From CAZCDM01 sp964497475 (GTDB lineage: Bacteria; Planctomycetota; Phycisphaerae; SM23-33): a DNA stretch of 24,434 bases. The notes under the pieces are model-generated. The model did not search any database and was not told the DNA's origin. It saw only the letters and a program-made list of their open reading frames with translations. A program made the translations under genes and the position numbers. Where the stretch lies: the NCBI GenBank assembly GCA_964497475.1, contig CAZCDM010000017.1:1-24434 (forward strand), in the 5' to 3' direction. Of the stretch, positions 14,642 to 21,933 are shown piece after piece; positions within the stretch are counted from its first letter, which is position 1; each line of letters starts with the position of its first letter.

Positions 14642-15596
14642 CGGGGGCCTCCGTCGGGTCGTCGGGTGCGTCGGGTTCGGTGGGTTCTGCATCGGGCAGG
14701 TCATCGGAGCCGGGCAGGGGCTCGTCGATGTCCTCGGTGAGATCGTCTTCGGTGACGAGGATGGCGGTGGCGTCGGCCTCGGTGGGCCCGTCGAAGTCGC
14801 TCCCGCCGGCGGCGGCGCGGGCTTTGGCGGCGGCTTCCTCGGCGGCTTCGAGTTCTTCTTCCGTCGGGGGATCGGGGTTGAGCTCGATGAAAATCTCGCC
14901 GAAGTTGCGATCCTGTTTCGCCCAGATGCGCTGCTGCTTGATGAGTTCGAGCATTGCGATGAACAGGCCGACGACCTCGGCGTGGCTGTCGCGTCCGGCG
15001 AAGATGTCGGCAAACTGCAGCGGGCCCTCGCGCTCGAGGCGGTCGATGATGTCGGCCTCGTAAAGCTCGACGGGGGTGTCGTCGTAGATGACCTCGTGGT
15101 GCGTGGGCCTTTGGCCGATGGCTTCCATCACGCCGCGGAAGGCGTCGAAGAGGTCCCAGATCTGCACGTCATCGAGGTCCATCTCCGGCTCGGCGGGTTG
15201 CTCGGGCAGGACGGGGCGGCGGGGGAATTTCATCGACTGCAGCTCGGCACGGTCGGCGAGATCGCCGGCGGCGTCTTTGAAGGCCTTGTACTGCAGCAGC
15301 TGGCGGACGAGGTCGGCCCGCGGGTCGATGGCGTAGTCCTCGGCGTCTTCGGTTTCGATCTCGGGCGCCGGCAGGAGCATCCGCGTCTTGATCTCCATGA
15401 GCGTGGCGGCCATGACGAGGAACTCCCCGGCGAGGTTCGGGTCGAGCTTGCGGAGCATTTCCACCCAGGCGATGTACTGCTCGGTGATCCGCGCAATGGG
15501 GATATCGTGGATGTCGACCTCGTCGCGGCGGATGAGGTACAGCAGCAGATCGAGCGGGCCGTTGTAGACGTCGAGGTTCACGCGGTAGTCGGGCAT
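14604..15596 (-). CDS. scpA: Segregation and condensation protein A (kleisin)
   Basis: A 330-residue kleisin that bridges SMC ATPase heads and recruits ScpB during chromosome organisation. The N-terminal signature is YNGPLDLLLYLIRRDEVDIH (11-30), then FLVMAATLMEIKTRMLLP (59-76). The C-terminal winged-helix part includes LFIAMLELIKQQRI and FGEIFIELNP (ends about 241). Residues about 245-330 form an added acidic, Pro- and Asp-rich tail; most ScpA proteins stop near 250 residues. No scpB is in the window, although the two are usually adjacent. The ATG at 15596 is 6 nt after a perfect TATAAT, and there is no Shine-Dalgarno. Its 3' end overlaps ridA by 38 nt. Confidence 0.93.
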   Translation of the reverse strand: MPDYRVNLDVYNGPLDLLLYLIRRDEVDIHDIPIARITEQYIAWVEMLRKLDPNLAGEFLVMAATLMEIKTRMLLPAPEIETEDAEDYAIDPRADLVRQLLQYKAFKDAAGDLADRAELQSMKFPRRPVLPEQPAEPEMDLDDVQIWDLFDAFRGVMEAIGQRPTHHEVIYDDTPVELYEADIIDRLEREGPLQFADIFAGRDSHAEVVGLFIAMLELIKQQRIWAKQDRNFGEIFIELNPDPPTEEELEAAEEAAAKARAAAGGSDFDGPTEADATAILVTEDDLTEDIDEPLPGSDDLPDAEPTEPDAPDDPTEAPDGPADQPEPETH

Positions 15597-15602
15597 GGGC
15601 GG

Positions 15603-15608
15603 ATTATA
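15603..15608 (-). promoter_or_regulatory. -10 box of a leaderless scpA promoter
   Basis: A perfect TATAAT on the minus strand, separated by 6 nt (CCGCCC) from the scpA ATG, so transcription should start at the start codon. The -35 region (TTCCGG at 17-nt spacing) is a poor match to consensus. Confidence 0.5.
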
Positions 15609-15634
15609 CTCTCCCGCGGGCCGGGCCGGAAGGG

Positions 15635-17704
15635 TCAGGCCCAGTCGATGTCGATGAACAGCGGCTCGTGGTAGGGGACGGGCTTGTTCCAGCGGATGGT
15701 CCAGCCGCCCTCGGCCGGCTCGGCCGACAGGGCTGCCGGGGCGGTCCATCGCCCGGTCGGGCTCAGCCGGCGGAGCTTGTTGACGCGGCGCGTCTCGGCC
15801 AGGCGGAAGGTTGCATCGTCCCACGGGTCCAGCGAGAGATTCATCAGCCCCAGGAGCGTCCGGCCGTCGTTGTCCATGCGGAAGGTCCACGGCCAGACGC
15901 CGCCGGTGACGGTGGCGGGCAGCTTACCACGCCACAGCCAGTTGGCCACGGCCGAGAGCTGCGCCTGGCGGTGCGGGTGGAAGAACGCAATGCCGGCCGT
16001 CGCGCTGTAGTCCAGGCTGTGGACGACGACGCGCCCGCCGCGGGCGTTTTCGCATGCGATCATGGCCGGTGCGCGGCGGGTGGTGTCGGCATCGACGAAC
16101 GAGCTGACTACGCGGGCGGCCGGGCTCGGCGTGAGCGGGCACAGTTGCAGGTTCCGCCCGAGGTTCGGCAGGATGCAGGTGACGTAGCGGCGGTCGGCTC
16201 CGCCGAAGGTGGGCTCGTGGATTTCCTCCGCCGAGATGACGTAGTCCAGCGTGTCGGCATTGCAGGTTGGTGCGATGTCGGCCAGGCCGATCTCCTCGCC
16301 GAAGCCCCGCTCGACGAGCACGCCCGCGGCCGGTCCGTCCAGCAGCAGCCCCCGGCCCGGGCCGAGCAGCTCGGCGATCTGCTCATCGCTCCATGCGCGG
16401 ATGACCTGCCCGCTGGTTGCGGCGACGGGCTCGGGCTGGTAGGTCGTGGCCAGGCCGAGCCCTTCCAGGGCGTGCATCATGTCGTAGCCGTCCTCGGCCA
16501 GGTCGGGGTAGTCCTGCCCGGCGGTGAGGTGCTTGGCGAGGCTGCTTTGGGGGTGGTGGAGCATTTGAATGCCGCGGAGTCGTCCGGCGGGGTTGGCCCG
16601 GCGAGCCAGCCCGGCGAAGAAGGGCTTTTTGTCTGCCAGCAGTCGGCCGAACCACGGCTCGTCCTGCATGGGCGTGCCGACGTGGTCGAAGAGGTTCAGC
16701 GTGACCCCGTGGCAGCCGAGTGCGAAGGAGACCGTCGCTTCGAGAAAGGTAAAGGCGGTGCTGTTGGCGTAGCGGGTGAAGGGGACGTTTTCAACCTCGG
16801 TCTGCTCGACGACGCCGCCCGGCAGGGCGTGGCGCGTGAGCTTGATGGAGTCCTGCGAGTAGTACAGCCCCCGCAGCGAGTTCTCGGAGTAGTTGCCCAT
16901 CGGCGGGCGGGATACCAGCGTGCGCCCGTCGGCGAGGGCGTTGGCGAAGGCGTCCCAGCGTCGGCCTTCCAGGCAGTGGTTGCGCGGGCCGGAGGACATC
17001 AGCCCCAGGTGCGTCTCGGGCGAGATGGCGTGGACCGTCTGGGCGAGAAAGCCGACGGTCTCGATCATGATCTGGCCCTGGAGGTTCAGCCACGCTTCCC
17101 GCCAGGGGTGCGGTCGGCCGGGCTGGAGCAGGGCATCGACAAGTTGCTGCCGCGTGACGGCCTGGCCGACGGCCTCGCCGAAGCGGGCCAGGTGCGCATC
17201 GCAGAAACAGCCGAACCGAACCGGGTCGTGGTTGAACGTGCGGATGTCGTCCTCGACCCACATCACGCGGGGGCGCGTTTCGGCGTAGAGGCTCCAGACG
17301 GCGCGGACGTGCTCGCGCCAGGTCTCGCTAAGCGGGCAGGCGCAGCAGATGGTCTCGCTGCCGTCGTGGCCGACCATGAAGCCCATGGTCGGGAAGTTCG
17401 TTCGCTCGTCGCGGCCTCGGTCGCAATGGCCCATCGTGATCCACGGATTGACCGAGTAGGCCACGCCGATCTCGGCCATGCGTTCGCGGATTTCGAACAG
17501 CCCCGGCTGGTAGTCGCGCACCCATTGCAGGGGCGGCTGGCCGTGGGTGAGCTCCTCGGTGTCGACCTTGACGATGACTTCGTCCACGCGGTAGTCCGGC
17601 AGGTGGTCGATGAGTTCGCGCAGGTTCGCGTCGAAGGAATGCGGCGGCAGCGTGCGTCGCAGGGCGTACCACGGGGCGGAATGGAGCGGTCGATCAGGAG
17701 GCAA
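15635..17704 (-). CDS. Glycoside-hydrolase-like protein (GH-A/GH42-like barrel), putative
   Basis: A 689-residue protein that looks like a (beta/alpha)8 barrel hydrolase with a C-terminal beta domain. The barrel part has VDEVIVKVDTEEL (40-52), VAYSVNPWITMGHCDRG (81-97), RVMWVEDDIRTFNH (146-159) and VVEQTEVENVPF (298-309). Glu151 and Glu300 or Glu304 are candidate catalytic acids, but this is inference. Cys119/120/122 (TICCACPL) and FGCFCDAHLARF resemble conserved features of such uncharacterised barrel proteins. The middle (about 390-560) fits a glutamine-amidotransferase-like trimerisation domain of beta-galactosidase type. No signal peptide is seen, so it may be cytoplasmic. The start is TTG 17704, because an in-frame TGA lies two codons upstream; it overlaps the DUF2283 gene by 11 nt. 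Confidence 0.65.
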   Translation of the reverse strand: MPPDRPLHSAPWYALRRTLPPHSFDANLRELIDHLPDYRVDEVIVKVDTEELTHGQPPLQWVRDYQPGLFEIRERMAEIGVAYSVNPWITMGHCDRGRDERTNFPTMGFMVGHDGSETICCACPLSETWREHVRAVWSLYAETRPRVMWVEDDIRTFNHDPVRFGCFCDAHLARFGEAVGQAVTRQQLVDALLQPGRPHPWREAWLNLQGQIMIETVGFLAQTVHAISPETHLGLMSSGPRNHCLEGRRWDAFANALADGRTLVSRPPMGNYSENSLRGLYYSQDSIKLTRHALPGGVVEQTEVENVPFTRYANSTAFTFLEATVSFALGCHGVTLNLFDHVGTPMQDEPWFGRLLADKKPFFAGLARRANPAGRLRGIQMLHHPQSSLAKHLTAGQDYPDLAEDGYDMMHALEGLGLATTYQPEPVAATSGQVIRAWSDEQIAELLGPGRGLLLDGPAAGVLVERGFGEEIGLADIAPTCNADTLDYVISAEEIHEPTFGGADRRYVTCILPNLGRNLQLCPLTPSPAARVVSSFVDADTTRRAPAMIACENARGGRVVVHSLDYSATAGIAFFHPHRQAQLSAVANWLWRGKLPATVTGGVWPWTFRMDNDGRTLLGLMNLSLDPWDDATFRLAETRRVNKLRRLSPTGRWTAPAALSAEPAEGGWTIRWNKPVPYHEPLFIDIDWA

Positions 17705-17963
17705 GGGGGGTCAGCTCTTCCTGGTCGACGGTCGAGATGTTCAGCTCATGCAGGATAGCGACGATATCCTCAGGCCGGACTCGCGCGGGAGTCAGTATTT
17801 CAATGCCGATCGGCTTGCCCTCGGCCGAGAAGTCGACGACGAGGTCCTCACCGCGCGGTTCCGAGCGGATGACGGAATCCTTCGGATCGCGCGGCAGGTA
17901 GAGGTACCCGGCCAGACACCGGCCGTGACGGTAGGTCATTTCGAGGTAGGGTTCTCTGGTCAT
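17694..17963 (-). CDS. DUF2283 protein (antitoxin-like)
   Basis: An 89-residue protein with the DUF2283 pattern: an early strand LEMTYRHGRCLAGYLYL, then EDLVVDFSAEGKPIGIEIL (about 39-57) and a short tail. DUF2283 genes are commonly paired with a DUF4258 gene in a toxin-antitoxin-like unit, as here: the DUF4258 gene ends 4 nt upstream. ATG 17963 has no Shine-Dalgarno but has a TAGAAT box 6 nt before it. The C-terminal region (about 60-89) is longer than in the smallest family members and could be an added segment. Function in this organism is unknown. Confidence 0.75.
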   Translation of the reverse strand: MTREPYLEMTYRHGRCLAGYLYLPRDPKDSVIRSEPRGEDLVVDFSAEGKPIGIEILTPARVRPEDIVAILHELNISTVDQEELTPLAS

Positions 17964-17967
17964 GCGA

Positions 17968-18213
17968 TTATTCTACCCGAGACGCGGTGATGACAGTAAC
18001 GATTCGTTCGGAAAGTTGTGGTTCGAGCACGACATGCCACCGCTGGCGGTTCAGCCGGCCCACGGCCAGGAATCGCCCTTCCGCCGAGGGCTCTTGCAGT
18101 TCCTCGACGTGGGTGAGAATCTCCCGCAGGTCGGTTTCGTTGAACCTGCGGTCGAGCATGCGGCGGTGCAGATGGGCGCTGAGTTCAAGCTCCCAGGGCC
18201 ACCAGTCTGGCAA
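17968..18213 (-). CDS. DUF4258 protein (toxin-like)
   Basis: An 81-residue protein with a DUF4258-type layout: HLHRRMLDRRFNETDLREIL (14-33), a variable middle, RFLAVGR, and a strand pair RWHVVLEPQ ... RIVTVITA near the end. The fold is thought to resemble RelE/BrnT-type small RNases, but no catalytic residues can be assigned. The earliest credible start is TTG 18213; the frame is open above it with no ATG or GTG, and the gap to trpS is 25 nt. It is therefore probably read from the trpS transcript and translated just before its DUF2283 partner. Confidence 0.65.
   Translation of the reverse strand: MPDWWPWELELSAHLHRRMLDRRFNETDLREILTHVEELQEPSAEGRFLAVGRLNRQRWHVVLEPQLSERIVTVITASRVE
17970..17975 (-). 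promoter_or_regulatory. Possible leaderless -10 box before the DUF2283 gene
   Basis: TAGAAT on the minus strand with 6 nt (AATCGC) before ATG 17963, the same geometry as at 2628 and 15603. It overlaps the stop codon of the DUF4258 gene, and no good -35 box is visible. Confidence 0.25.
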
Positions 18214-18238
18214 GGCGACGGGAATGGGTTCGCTCCGA

Positions 18239-19219
18239 TCAGGCGTGCGTGGTGAGAATGCCCGCTGCCTCGCGGACGCGGGCGAGGGTGGCCTCGGCGA
18301 CGGCGCGGGCCTTTTTTCCGCCGGCGCGGAGGATGTCGGTGACGGTGTCGGGGTCGCTTTCCAGCTGGGCGTATTTCTCGCGGGCCTCGGCGAACTGCTC
18401 GTTGATGAGTTCGGTCAGGCGGGTTTTGGCGTGGCCGTAGCCGTAGCCTCCGGCGCGGTAGCTGGCGGCGATCTCCTCCAGCTCGGCCGGCTCGGCCAGC
18501 AGGCGAAGCAGCGCGAAGACGTTGCACGTCTCGGGGTCTTTGGGCTCTTCCAGCGGTGTGGCGTCGGTGACGATTTTGCCGACGGTTTTCTTCGTCTGCT
18601 TGGGCGTGAGGAACAGCTCGATGGTGTTGTTGTAGCTCTTGGACATCTTCTGGCCATCGAGGCCGGGCACGACGGCGACGTGATCAAGGATGTACGGCTC
18701 GGGCTCGACGAGGACGTCGGCGTTGTATTCGCGGTTGAACTTGCCCACCAGGTCGCGGGTCATTTCGATGTGCTGTTTCTGGTCCTGGCCGACGGGCACG
18801 ACGTCGGCGTCGTAGATGACGATGTCGGCCGCCTGGAGCACGGGGTAGTCGAACAGGCCCATGTTGGCGGCGAGGCCTCGGGCGGTTTTGTCTTTGAAGC
18901 TGTGGGCCTTTTCCATCAGGCTGACCGGGCAGACGGTGTTGAGGAACCAGCACAGCTCGGTCACCTGCGGGACGTCGGACTGCAGGAAGAAAACGCTGCG
19001 GTCCGGGTCGATGCCAAGGGCCAGGAACGCCATCGCCACATGCCGCTGGATGTCGCGCAGTTGCTCGGCGTCGCGCAGGCTCGTCAGGGCGTGATAGTTG
19101 GCGATGAAGTAGAAGCACTCGTGGCCCTGGGCCTGGAGGTCGAGGTACTGACGCATCGCGCCGAAGTAGTTGCCCAGGTGCAGCCGTCCGGAAGGTTGAA
19201 TGCCGGATAATACTCGCAT
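18239..19219 (-). CDS. trpS: Tryptophanyl-tRNA synthetase
   Basis: A 326-residue class I aminoacyl-tRNA synthetase charging tRNA(Trp). It has the usual bacterial TrpRS length. MRVLSGIQPSGRLHLGNYFG contains the HIGH-type motif HLGN (14-17). QAADIVIYDADVVPVGQDQK is the tryptophan/ATP-binding region, and DGQKMSKSYNNTI holds KMSKS. The C-terminal helices end with a Lys/Arg-rich stretch. ATG 19219 is preceded by AAAGAG. It follows the small PepSY-type gene by 34 nt and precedes the DUF4258 gene by 25 nt, so it sits in the middle of a five-gene minus-strand unit. Confidence 0.96.
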   Translation of the reverse strand: MRVLSGIQPSGRLHLGNYFGAMRQYLDLQAQGHECFYFIANYHALTSLRDAEQLRDIQRHVAMAFLALGIDPDRSVFFLQSDVPQVTELCWFLNTVCPVSLMEKAHSFKDKTARGLAANMGLFDYPVLQAADIVIYDADVVPVGQDQKQHIEMTRDLVGKFNREYNADVLVEPEPYILDHVAVVPGLDGQKMSKSYNNTIELFLTPKQTKKTVGKIVTDATPLEEPKDPETCNVFALLRLLAEPAELEEIAASYRAGGYGYGHAKTRLTELINEQFAEAREKYAQLESDPDTVTDILRAGGKKARAVAEATLARVREAAGILTTHA

Positions 19220-19253
19220 GGATTGCTCTTTCGTCTTGGGGTCGTGTCGAGGG

Positions 19254-19523
19254 TCAGGCGGATTTGGCTTTGGCGCGGCGTTTACGGAGGTGAACCTGCA
19301 GCCAGAGGCACCAGCCGGAAATGGCCATGAACGCCAGGGCCACCGCGAGGACCGCGCCGAGGTAGTCGGCCAGGCCCTCCCAGTTATGCCAGTCCAGCAA
19401 ATCGTGTTTGAGGTCCGGGTTGTACTGCCTGCGCCACAGCAGCACCCCGCCGGTGACGGCTGTGATGAAAAGAAACGGCGCCATGACCAGCCCCACCCAG
19501 CGATGAAGTTTCCGCAGCGACAT
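19254..19523 (-). CDS. PepSY-associated transmembrane protein, small
   Basis: An 89-residue membrane protein with the beginning MSLRKLHRWVGLVMAPFLFI typical of PepSY-TM helices. It has two predicted transmembrane segments, about 11-30 and 53-75, and a basic C-terminus (KRRAKAK). Family members occur in iron-uptake and cytochrome-related settings, but a two-helix protein of this size has no assigned role. ATG 19523 has AAAGGA 8 nt upstream and is preferred over starts as far up as 19811. It opens the trpS transcript. Confidence 0.75.
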   Translation of the reverse strand: MSLRKLHRWVGLVMAPFLFITAVTGGVLLWRRQYNPDLKHDLLDWHNWEGLADYLGAVLAVALAFMAISGWCLWLQVHLRKRRAKAKSA

Positions 19524-19570
19524 GTTCGGTCCTTTCGTTGGGCGTGTTGGCCCGCCCAGGCCGGTGGGCG

Positions 19571-19579
19571 AGTATAGCA
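19571..19579 (-). promoter_or_regulatory. Extended -10 promoter for the PepSY-trpS unit
   Basis: The minus strand reads TGC-TATACT, an extended -10 (TGn) box, about 47 nt before ATG 19523. The -35 position (TCGCCT) matches consensus poorly, as is common for extended -10 promoters. Confidence 0.45.
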
Positions 19580-19608
19580 TCCTGCCGCGGGCGAGGCGAG
19601 CGGGCAGG

Positions 19609-19637
19609 TTGATTTTGCTTGGCGGCGGTTCTATGAT
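19609..19637 (+). promoter_or_regulatory. Promoter for the small lipoprotein gene
   Basis: TTGATT (19609-19614), a 17-nt spacer and TATGAT (19632-19637), divergent from the PepSY-trpS promoter. The predicted 5' leader is about 52 nt. The rest of 19524-19695 holds no gene that I can see. Confidence 0.6.
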
Positions 19638-19681
19638 TATCTCGTTGTCGGCAAGGGCTGGCGACGTGTCATGTACCCGCG

Positions 19682-19688
19682 AAAGGAG
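19682..19688 (+). promoter_or_regulatory. Strong ribosome binding site
   Basis: AAAGGAG, 7 nt before ATG 19696. It decides the start of the lipoprotein against the longer upstream frame. Confidence 0.7.
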
Positions 19689-19695
19689 ATTTATC

Positions 19696-20229
19696 ATGCG
19701 CGCAGCAACCATGCTTCTGTTGTCCCTGTGTCTGACCCTGGCCGTCGTCGGCTGCAAGAAGAACGAACCCGTCAAGGACGGGGCACACACCGGCACGATC
19801 AGCAAGGTCAACGCCGACGAGAAGGAAATCTACGTCACGACCGAAGAGGACGTGACCCTCGAGCTGTACTTCACCGACGAGACCACCCTCACCAAAGACG
19901 GCCAGCCGGCTGAGTTCGACGTGCTCGAAGAGAAGCAGACCGTCACCGTCGTGGTCGAGAACAAGGACGGCAAGGTGGTTCCGGTGGCTGTGATGATCGG
20001 CGAGGTCGTCGAGATGACTCCCGAAGCCGCCGCGGCCGCCGAGGACGTAGCCCCGGCCGGCTCGGAGACCACCGACGCCGAAACCGAAGCCGCCATCAAG
20101 AAGAAGATCACCGAGACCGTCGAGCAAAATGCAGGCGAGCAGGGCGTCGGCGAGAGCGACGGCGGCGACACGACCGAGGACATGATGCAGAAGGTCAAGG
20201 AAGCCACCGACGCGACCAAGACCGAGTAG
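19696..20229 (+). CDS. Small acidic lipoprotein of unknown function
   Basis: A 177-residue predicted lipoprotein with signal peptide MRAATMLLLSLCLTLAVVGC and lipidated Cys20. Residues about 30-112 form a small beta-rich domain starting GTISKVNADEKEIYVTTEED; it resembles short beta-barrel domains of the DUF5666 kind, but the match is not certain. From about 118 the chain becomes Ala/Glu/Lys-rich and probably helical, with low complexity. The gene stands alone, with its own promoter and terminator, between two minus-strand units, so it is likely a monocistronic envelope protein. GC-rich codon use is like its neighbours. Confidence 0.8.
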   Translation: MRAATMLLLSLCLTLAVVGCKKNEPVKDGAHTGTISKVNADEKEIYVTTEEDVTLELYFTDETTLTKDGQPAEFDVLEEKQTVTVVVENKDGKVVPVAVMIGEVVEMTPEAAAAAEDVAPAGSETTDAETEAAIKKKITETVEQNAGEQGVGESDGGDTTEDMMQKVKEATDATKTE

Positions 20230-20249
20230 TCGAGGTTGGCAGAACATTC

Positions 20250-20285
20250 CGGGCCGGGCTGTCGCGATGGCAGCTCGGCCCGTTT
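20250..20285 (+). terminator. Intrinsic terminator after the lipoprotein gene
   Basis: CGGGCCGGGCTG (20250-20261) pairs with CAGCTCGGCCCG (20271-20282) over 12 positions with one G-T wobble, around a 9-nt loop, followed by TTT. It lies between convergent ends (lipoprotein gene and gatB) and may serve both strands. Confidence 0.6.
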
Positions 20286-20294
20286 GCTGCGCGG

Positions 20295-21770
20295 TCAGCC
20301 GAGCTTTTCTTTCAGCAAGCGGGTGACCTCGGCCGGCGGGGCGGCGCCGCGGCTGGCCTGCATGACCTGGCCGATCAGGAAGCCGAAGCTCTTGGCGGCC
20401 TTCTTGTCGCCCGACTGGTATATCTCCACCGCCTGGGGGTTGGCGGCGAGGGCGTCGTCGATCCACGCCTCGAGCTGGCCGGTGTCGGTCACCGCCAGCA
20501 GCCCTTTGCTCTCGGCCAGCGCTTCGGGCGTTTCGTCCGACTCGGCCAGTGCGTCGAACAGCGTGGCTGCGGCGGTGGCGTTGATCTTCTCGGCGGTGAG
20601 CATCTTCACCAGCCCGGCCAGCTGCCCGGCGGTGATGCCGATCTCGGCGATGGTGCACTGGGCCTCGTTGGCCAGGGCGGCCCCGCGACTCATCAGCAGC
20701 TTGGCAGCCTGGGGTGCATCGGCGCCGTCGGCGACGGCCTGGTCCAGCAGGTCGCCCGTGGGGCTGTCCTGGGTGAGGGCGTCGGCCTGCTCGTCCGTCA
20801 GCCCCATCTCGTCGATGTATCGCTGGCGTCGGGCCAGGGGCAGTTCGCCGATCTGGCTGGCGATGGAATCGCGCCAGGCGTCGTCGACGACGACGGCGGG
20901 CAGGTCCGGGTCGGGGAAGTAGCGGTAGTCGTGGGCCTCTTCCTTGTCGCGCTGGAAAACGGTCTGCTGGCGGTCGACATCGAAGCCGCGATTCTGCTTG
21001 CCGAGTTTCTCCAGGCTGAAGCCCTCCGGGTCGGCCTGGAACTGCTCGTACTGCCGGCGGATCTCGAACTCCACCGCCCCTTCCAGGCTGCGGAAGCTGT
21101 TGAGGTTTTTGACTTCGATGATGGGCGTTTTGTAGGTTCGCCCGTCGCGTTCGATGTGCAGGTTGATGTTCGGCTCGAAGCGCATGTGGCCCATCTGCAT
21201 GTTGGCCTGGCTGACACCGAGCCAGCGGACGAGCTGCTGCATGGCCCGGCCGTAGGCGCCGGCCTGGGCGGCGGAGTGAATGTCCGGCTGCGAGACGATC
21301 TCCAGCAGCGGCACGCCGGCGCGGTTGAGGTCCACGCCCGTGCAGCCGGGCAGGTCGTGGGTGTTCTTGCCGGCGTCCTCTTCGAGGTGCGCCCGCAGAA
21401 CTCGCACGGTGTGCGTCGTGTCGTCGGGCAGGGGGACGGTGAGCTTGCCGTCCGAGCCGATGGGCAGGTCGTACTGGCTGATCTGGTAGGCCTTGGGCAG
21501 GTCGGGGTAGTAGTAGTTCTTGCGGTCCCACTTGGTGTAGCCGGCGATGGTGCACTCCAGCGCCAGGGCCACCTTGATCGAGTAGTCGACCGCGGTTTTG
21601 TTCATCACCGGCAGGGCCCCGGGCAGGCCGATGCAGACCGGGCAGGTGTGGGTGTTAGGCTCGTCGCCGAAGCGGTTGAGGCAGCGGCAGAACATCTTGG
21701 TGGCCGTGGCCAGCTCGACGTGAATCTCCAGCCCGACGATGGGCGTGATGGTATCCGATGGTTGGGTCAT
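20295..21770 (-). CDS. gatB: Asp-tRNA(Asn)/Glu-tRNA(Gln) amidotransferase subunit B
   Basis: A 491-residue subunit that binds the misacylated tRNA and, with ammonia delivered from GatA, activates Glu or Asp on tRNA and amidates it. The start has IVGLEIHVELATATKMFCRC, with four cysteines (28, 30, 43, 46; CRC then TCPVCIGLPGALP) that form the zinc site. Also seen are KNYYYPDLPKAYQISQYDLP and EDAGKNTHD with RAGVPLLEIVSQPD. The C-terminal helical and YqeY-like tail ends GAAPPAEVTRLLKEKLG. ATG 21770 fits the family start. gatC and gatA lie upstream, but a repeat-flanked transposase island of 791 nt separates gatA from gatB. It may therefore need its own promoter (see the -10 at 21785-21790). Confidence 0.97.
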   Translation of the reverse strand: MTQPSDTITPIVGLEIHVELATATKMFCRCLNRFGDEPNTHTCPVCIGLPGALPVMNKTAVDYSIKVALALECTIAGYTKWDRKNYYYPDLPKAYQISQYDLPIGSDGKLTVPLPDDTTHTVRVLRAHLEEDAGKNTHDLPGCTGVDLNRAGVPLLEIVSQPDIHSAAQAGAYGRAMQQLVRWLGVSQANMQMGHMRFEPNINLHIERDGRTYKTPIIEVKNLNSFRSLEGAVEFEIRRQYEQFQADPEGFSLEKLGKQNRGFDVDRQQTVFQRDKEEAHDYRYFPDPDLPAVVVDDAWRDSIASQIGELPLARRQRYIDEMGLTDEQADALTQDSPTGDLLDQAVADGADAPQAAKLLMSRGAALANEAQCTIAEIGITAGQLAGLVKMLTAEKINATAAATLFDALAESDETPEALAESKGLLAVTDTGQLEAWIDDALAANPQAVEIYQSGDKKAAKSFGFLIGQVMQASRGAAPPAEVTRLLKEKLG

Positions 21771-21781
21771 GGAAAATCATC

Positions 21782-21799
21782 CCGACTATATCGAGTCGG
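21782..21799 (-). promoter_or_regulatory. Candidate gatB -10 box inside a palindrome
   Basis: TATAGT on the minus strand (21785-21790) ends 14 nt before ATG 21770. The box sits in an inverted repeat, CCGACT (21782-21787) / AGTCGG (21794-21799), which could be an operator. No convincing -35 box. Confidence 0.3.
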
Positions 21800-21841
21800 A
21801 CAATGGGCAGGTCTCGTTCTACACATACGGGGCCGGGTTGT

Positions 21842-21925
21842 CTGTCCCGAAGGGACAGGTGTTTATAGCCGGGGGCGTAAGCCCCCGGGATCGGGTTCGG
21901 ATTGCAATGAGCCCCGAAGGGGCGA
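21842..21925. repeat. Left palindromic repeat block of the RAYT island
   Basis: Three perfect hairpins: 21842-21858 (CTGTCCC-GAA-GGGACAG), 21869-21888 (CCGGGGGC-GTAA-GCCCCCGG) and 21911-21923 (GCCCC-GAA-GGGGC). The last two form a 59-nt composite unit (21867-21925) that recurs reversed at 22393-22451. Confidence 0.75.
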
Positions 21926-21933
21926 CAGAAGGT

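Noticed and set aside
15668..17758. 696-codon + strand open frame
   Set aside because: Shadow of the GH-like gene on the other strand; compositionally biased with no recognisable domain.
19524..19695. Possible small RNA or tRNA in the divergent gap
   Set aside because: No cloverleaf or strong isolated hairpin-plus-T-run; the content is explained by two promoters and a ribosome site.
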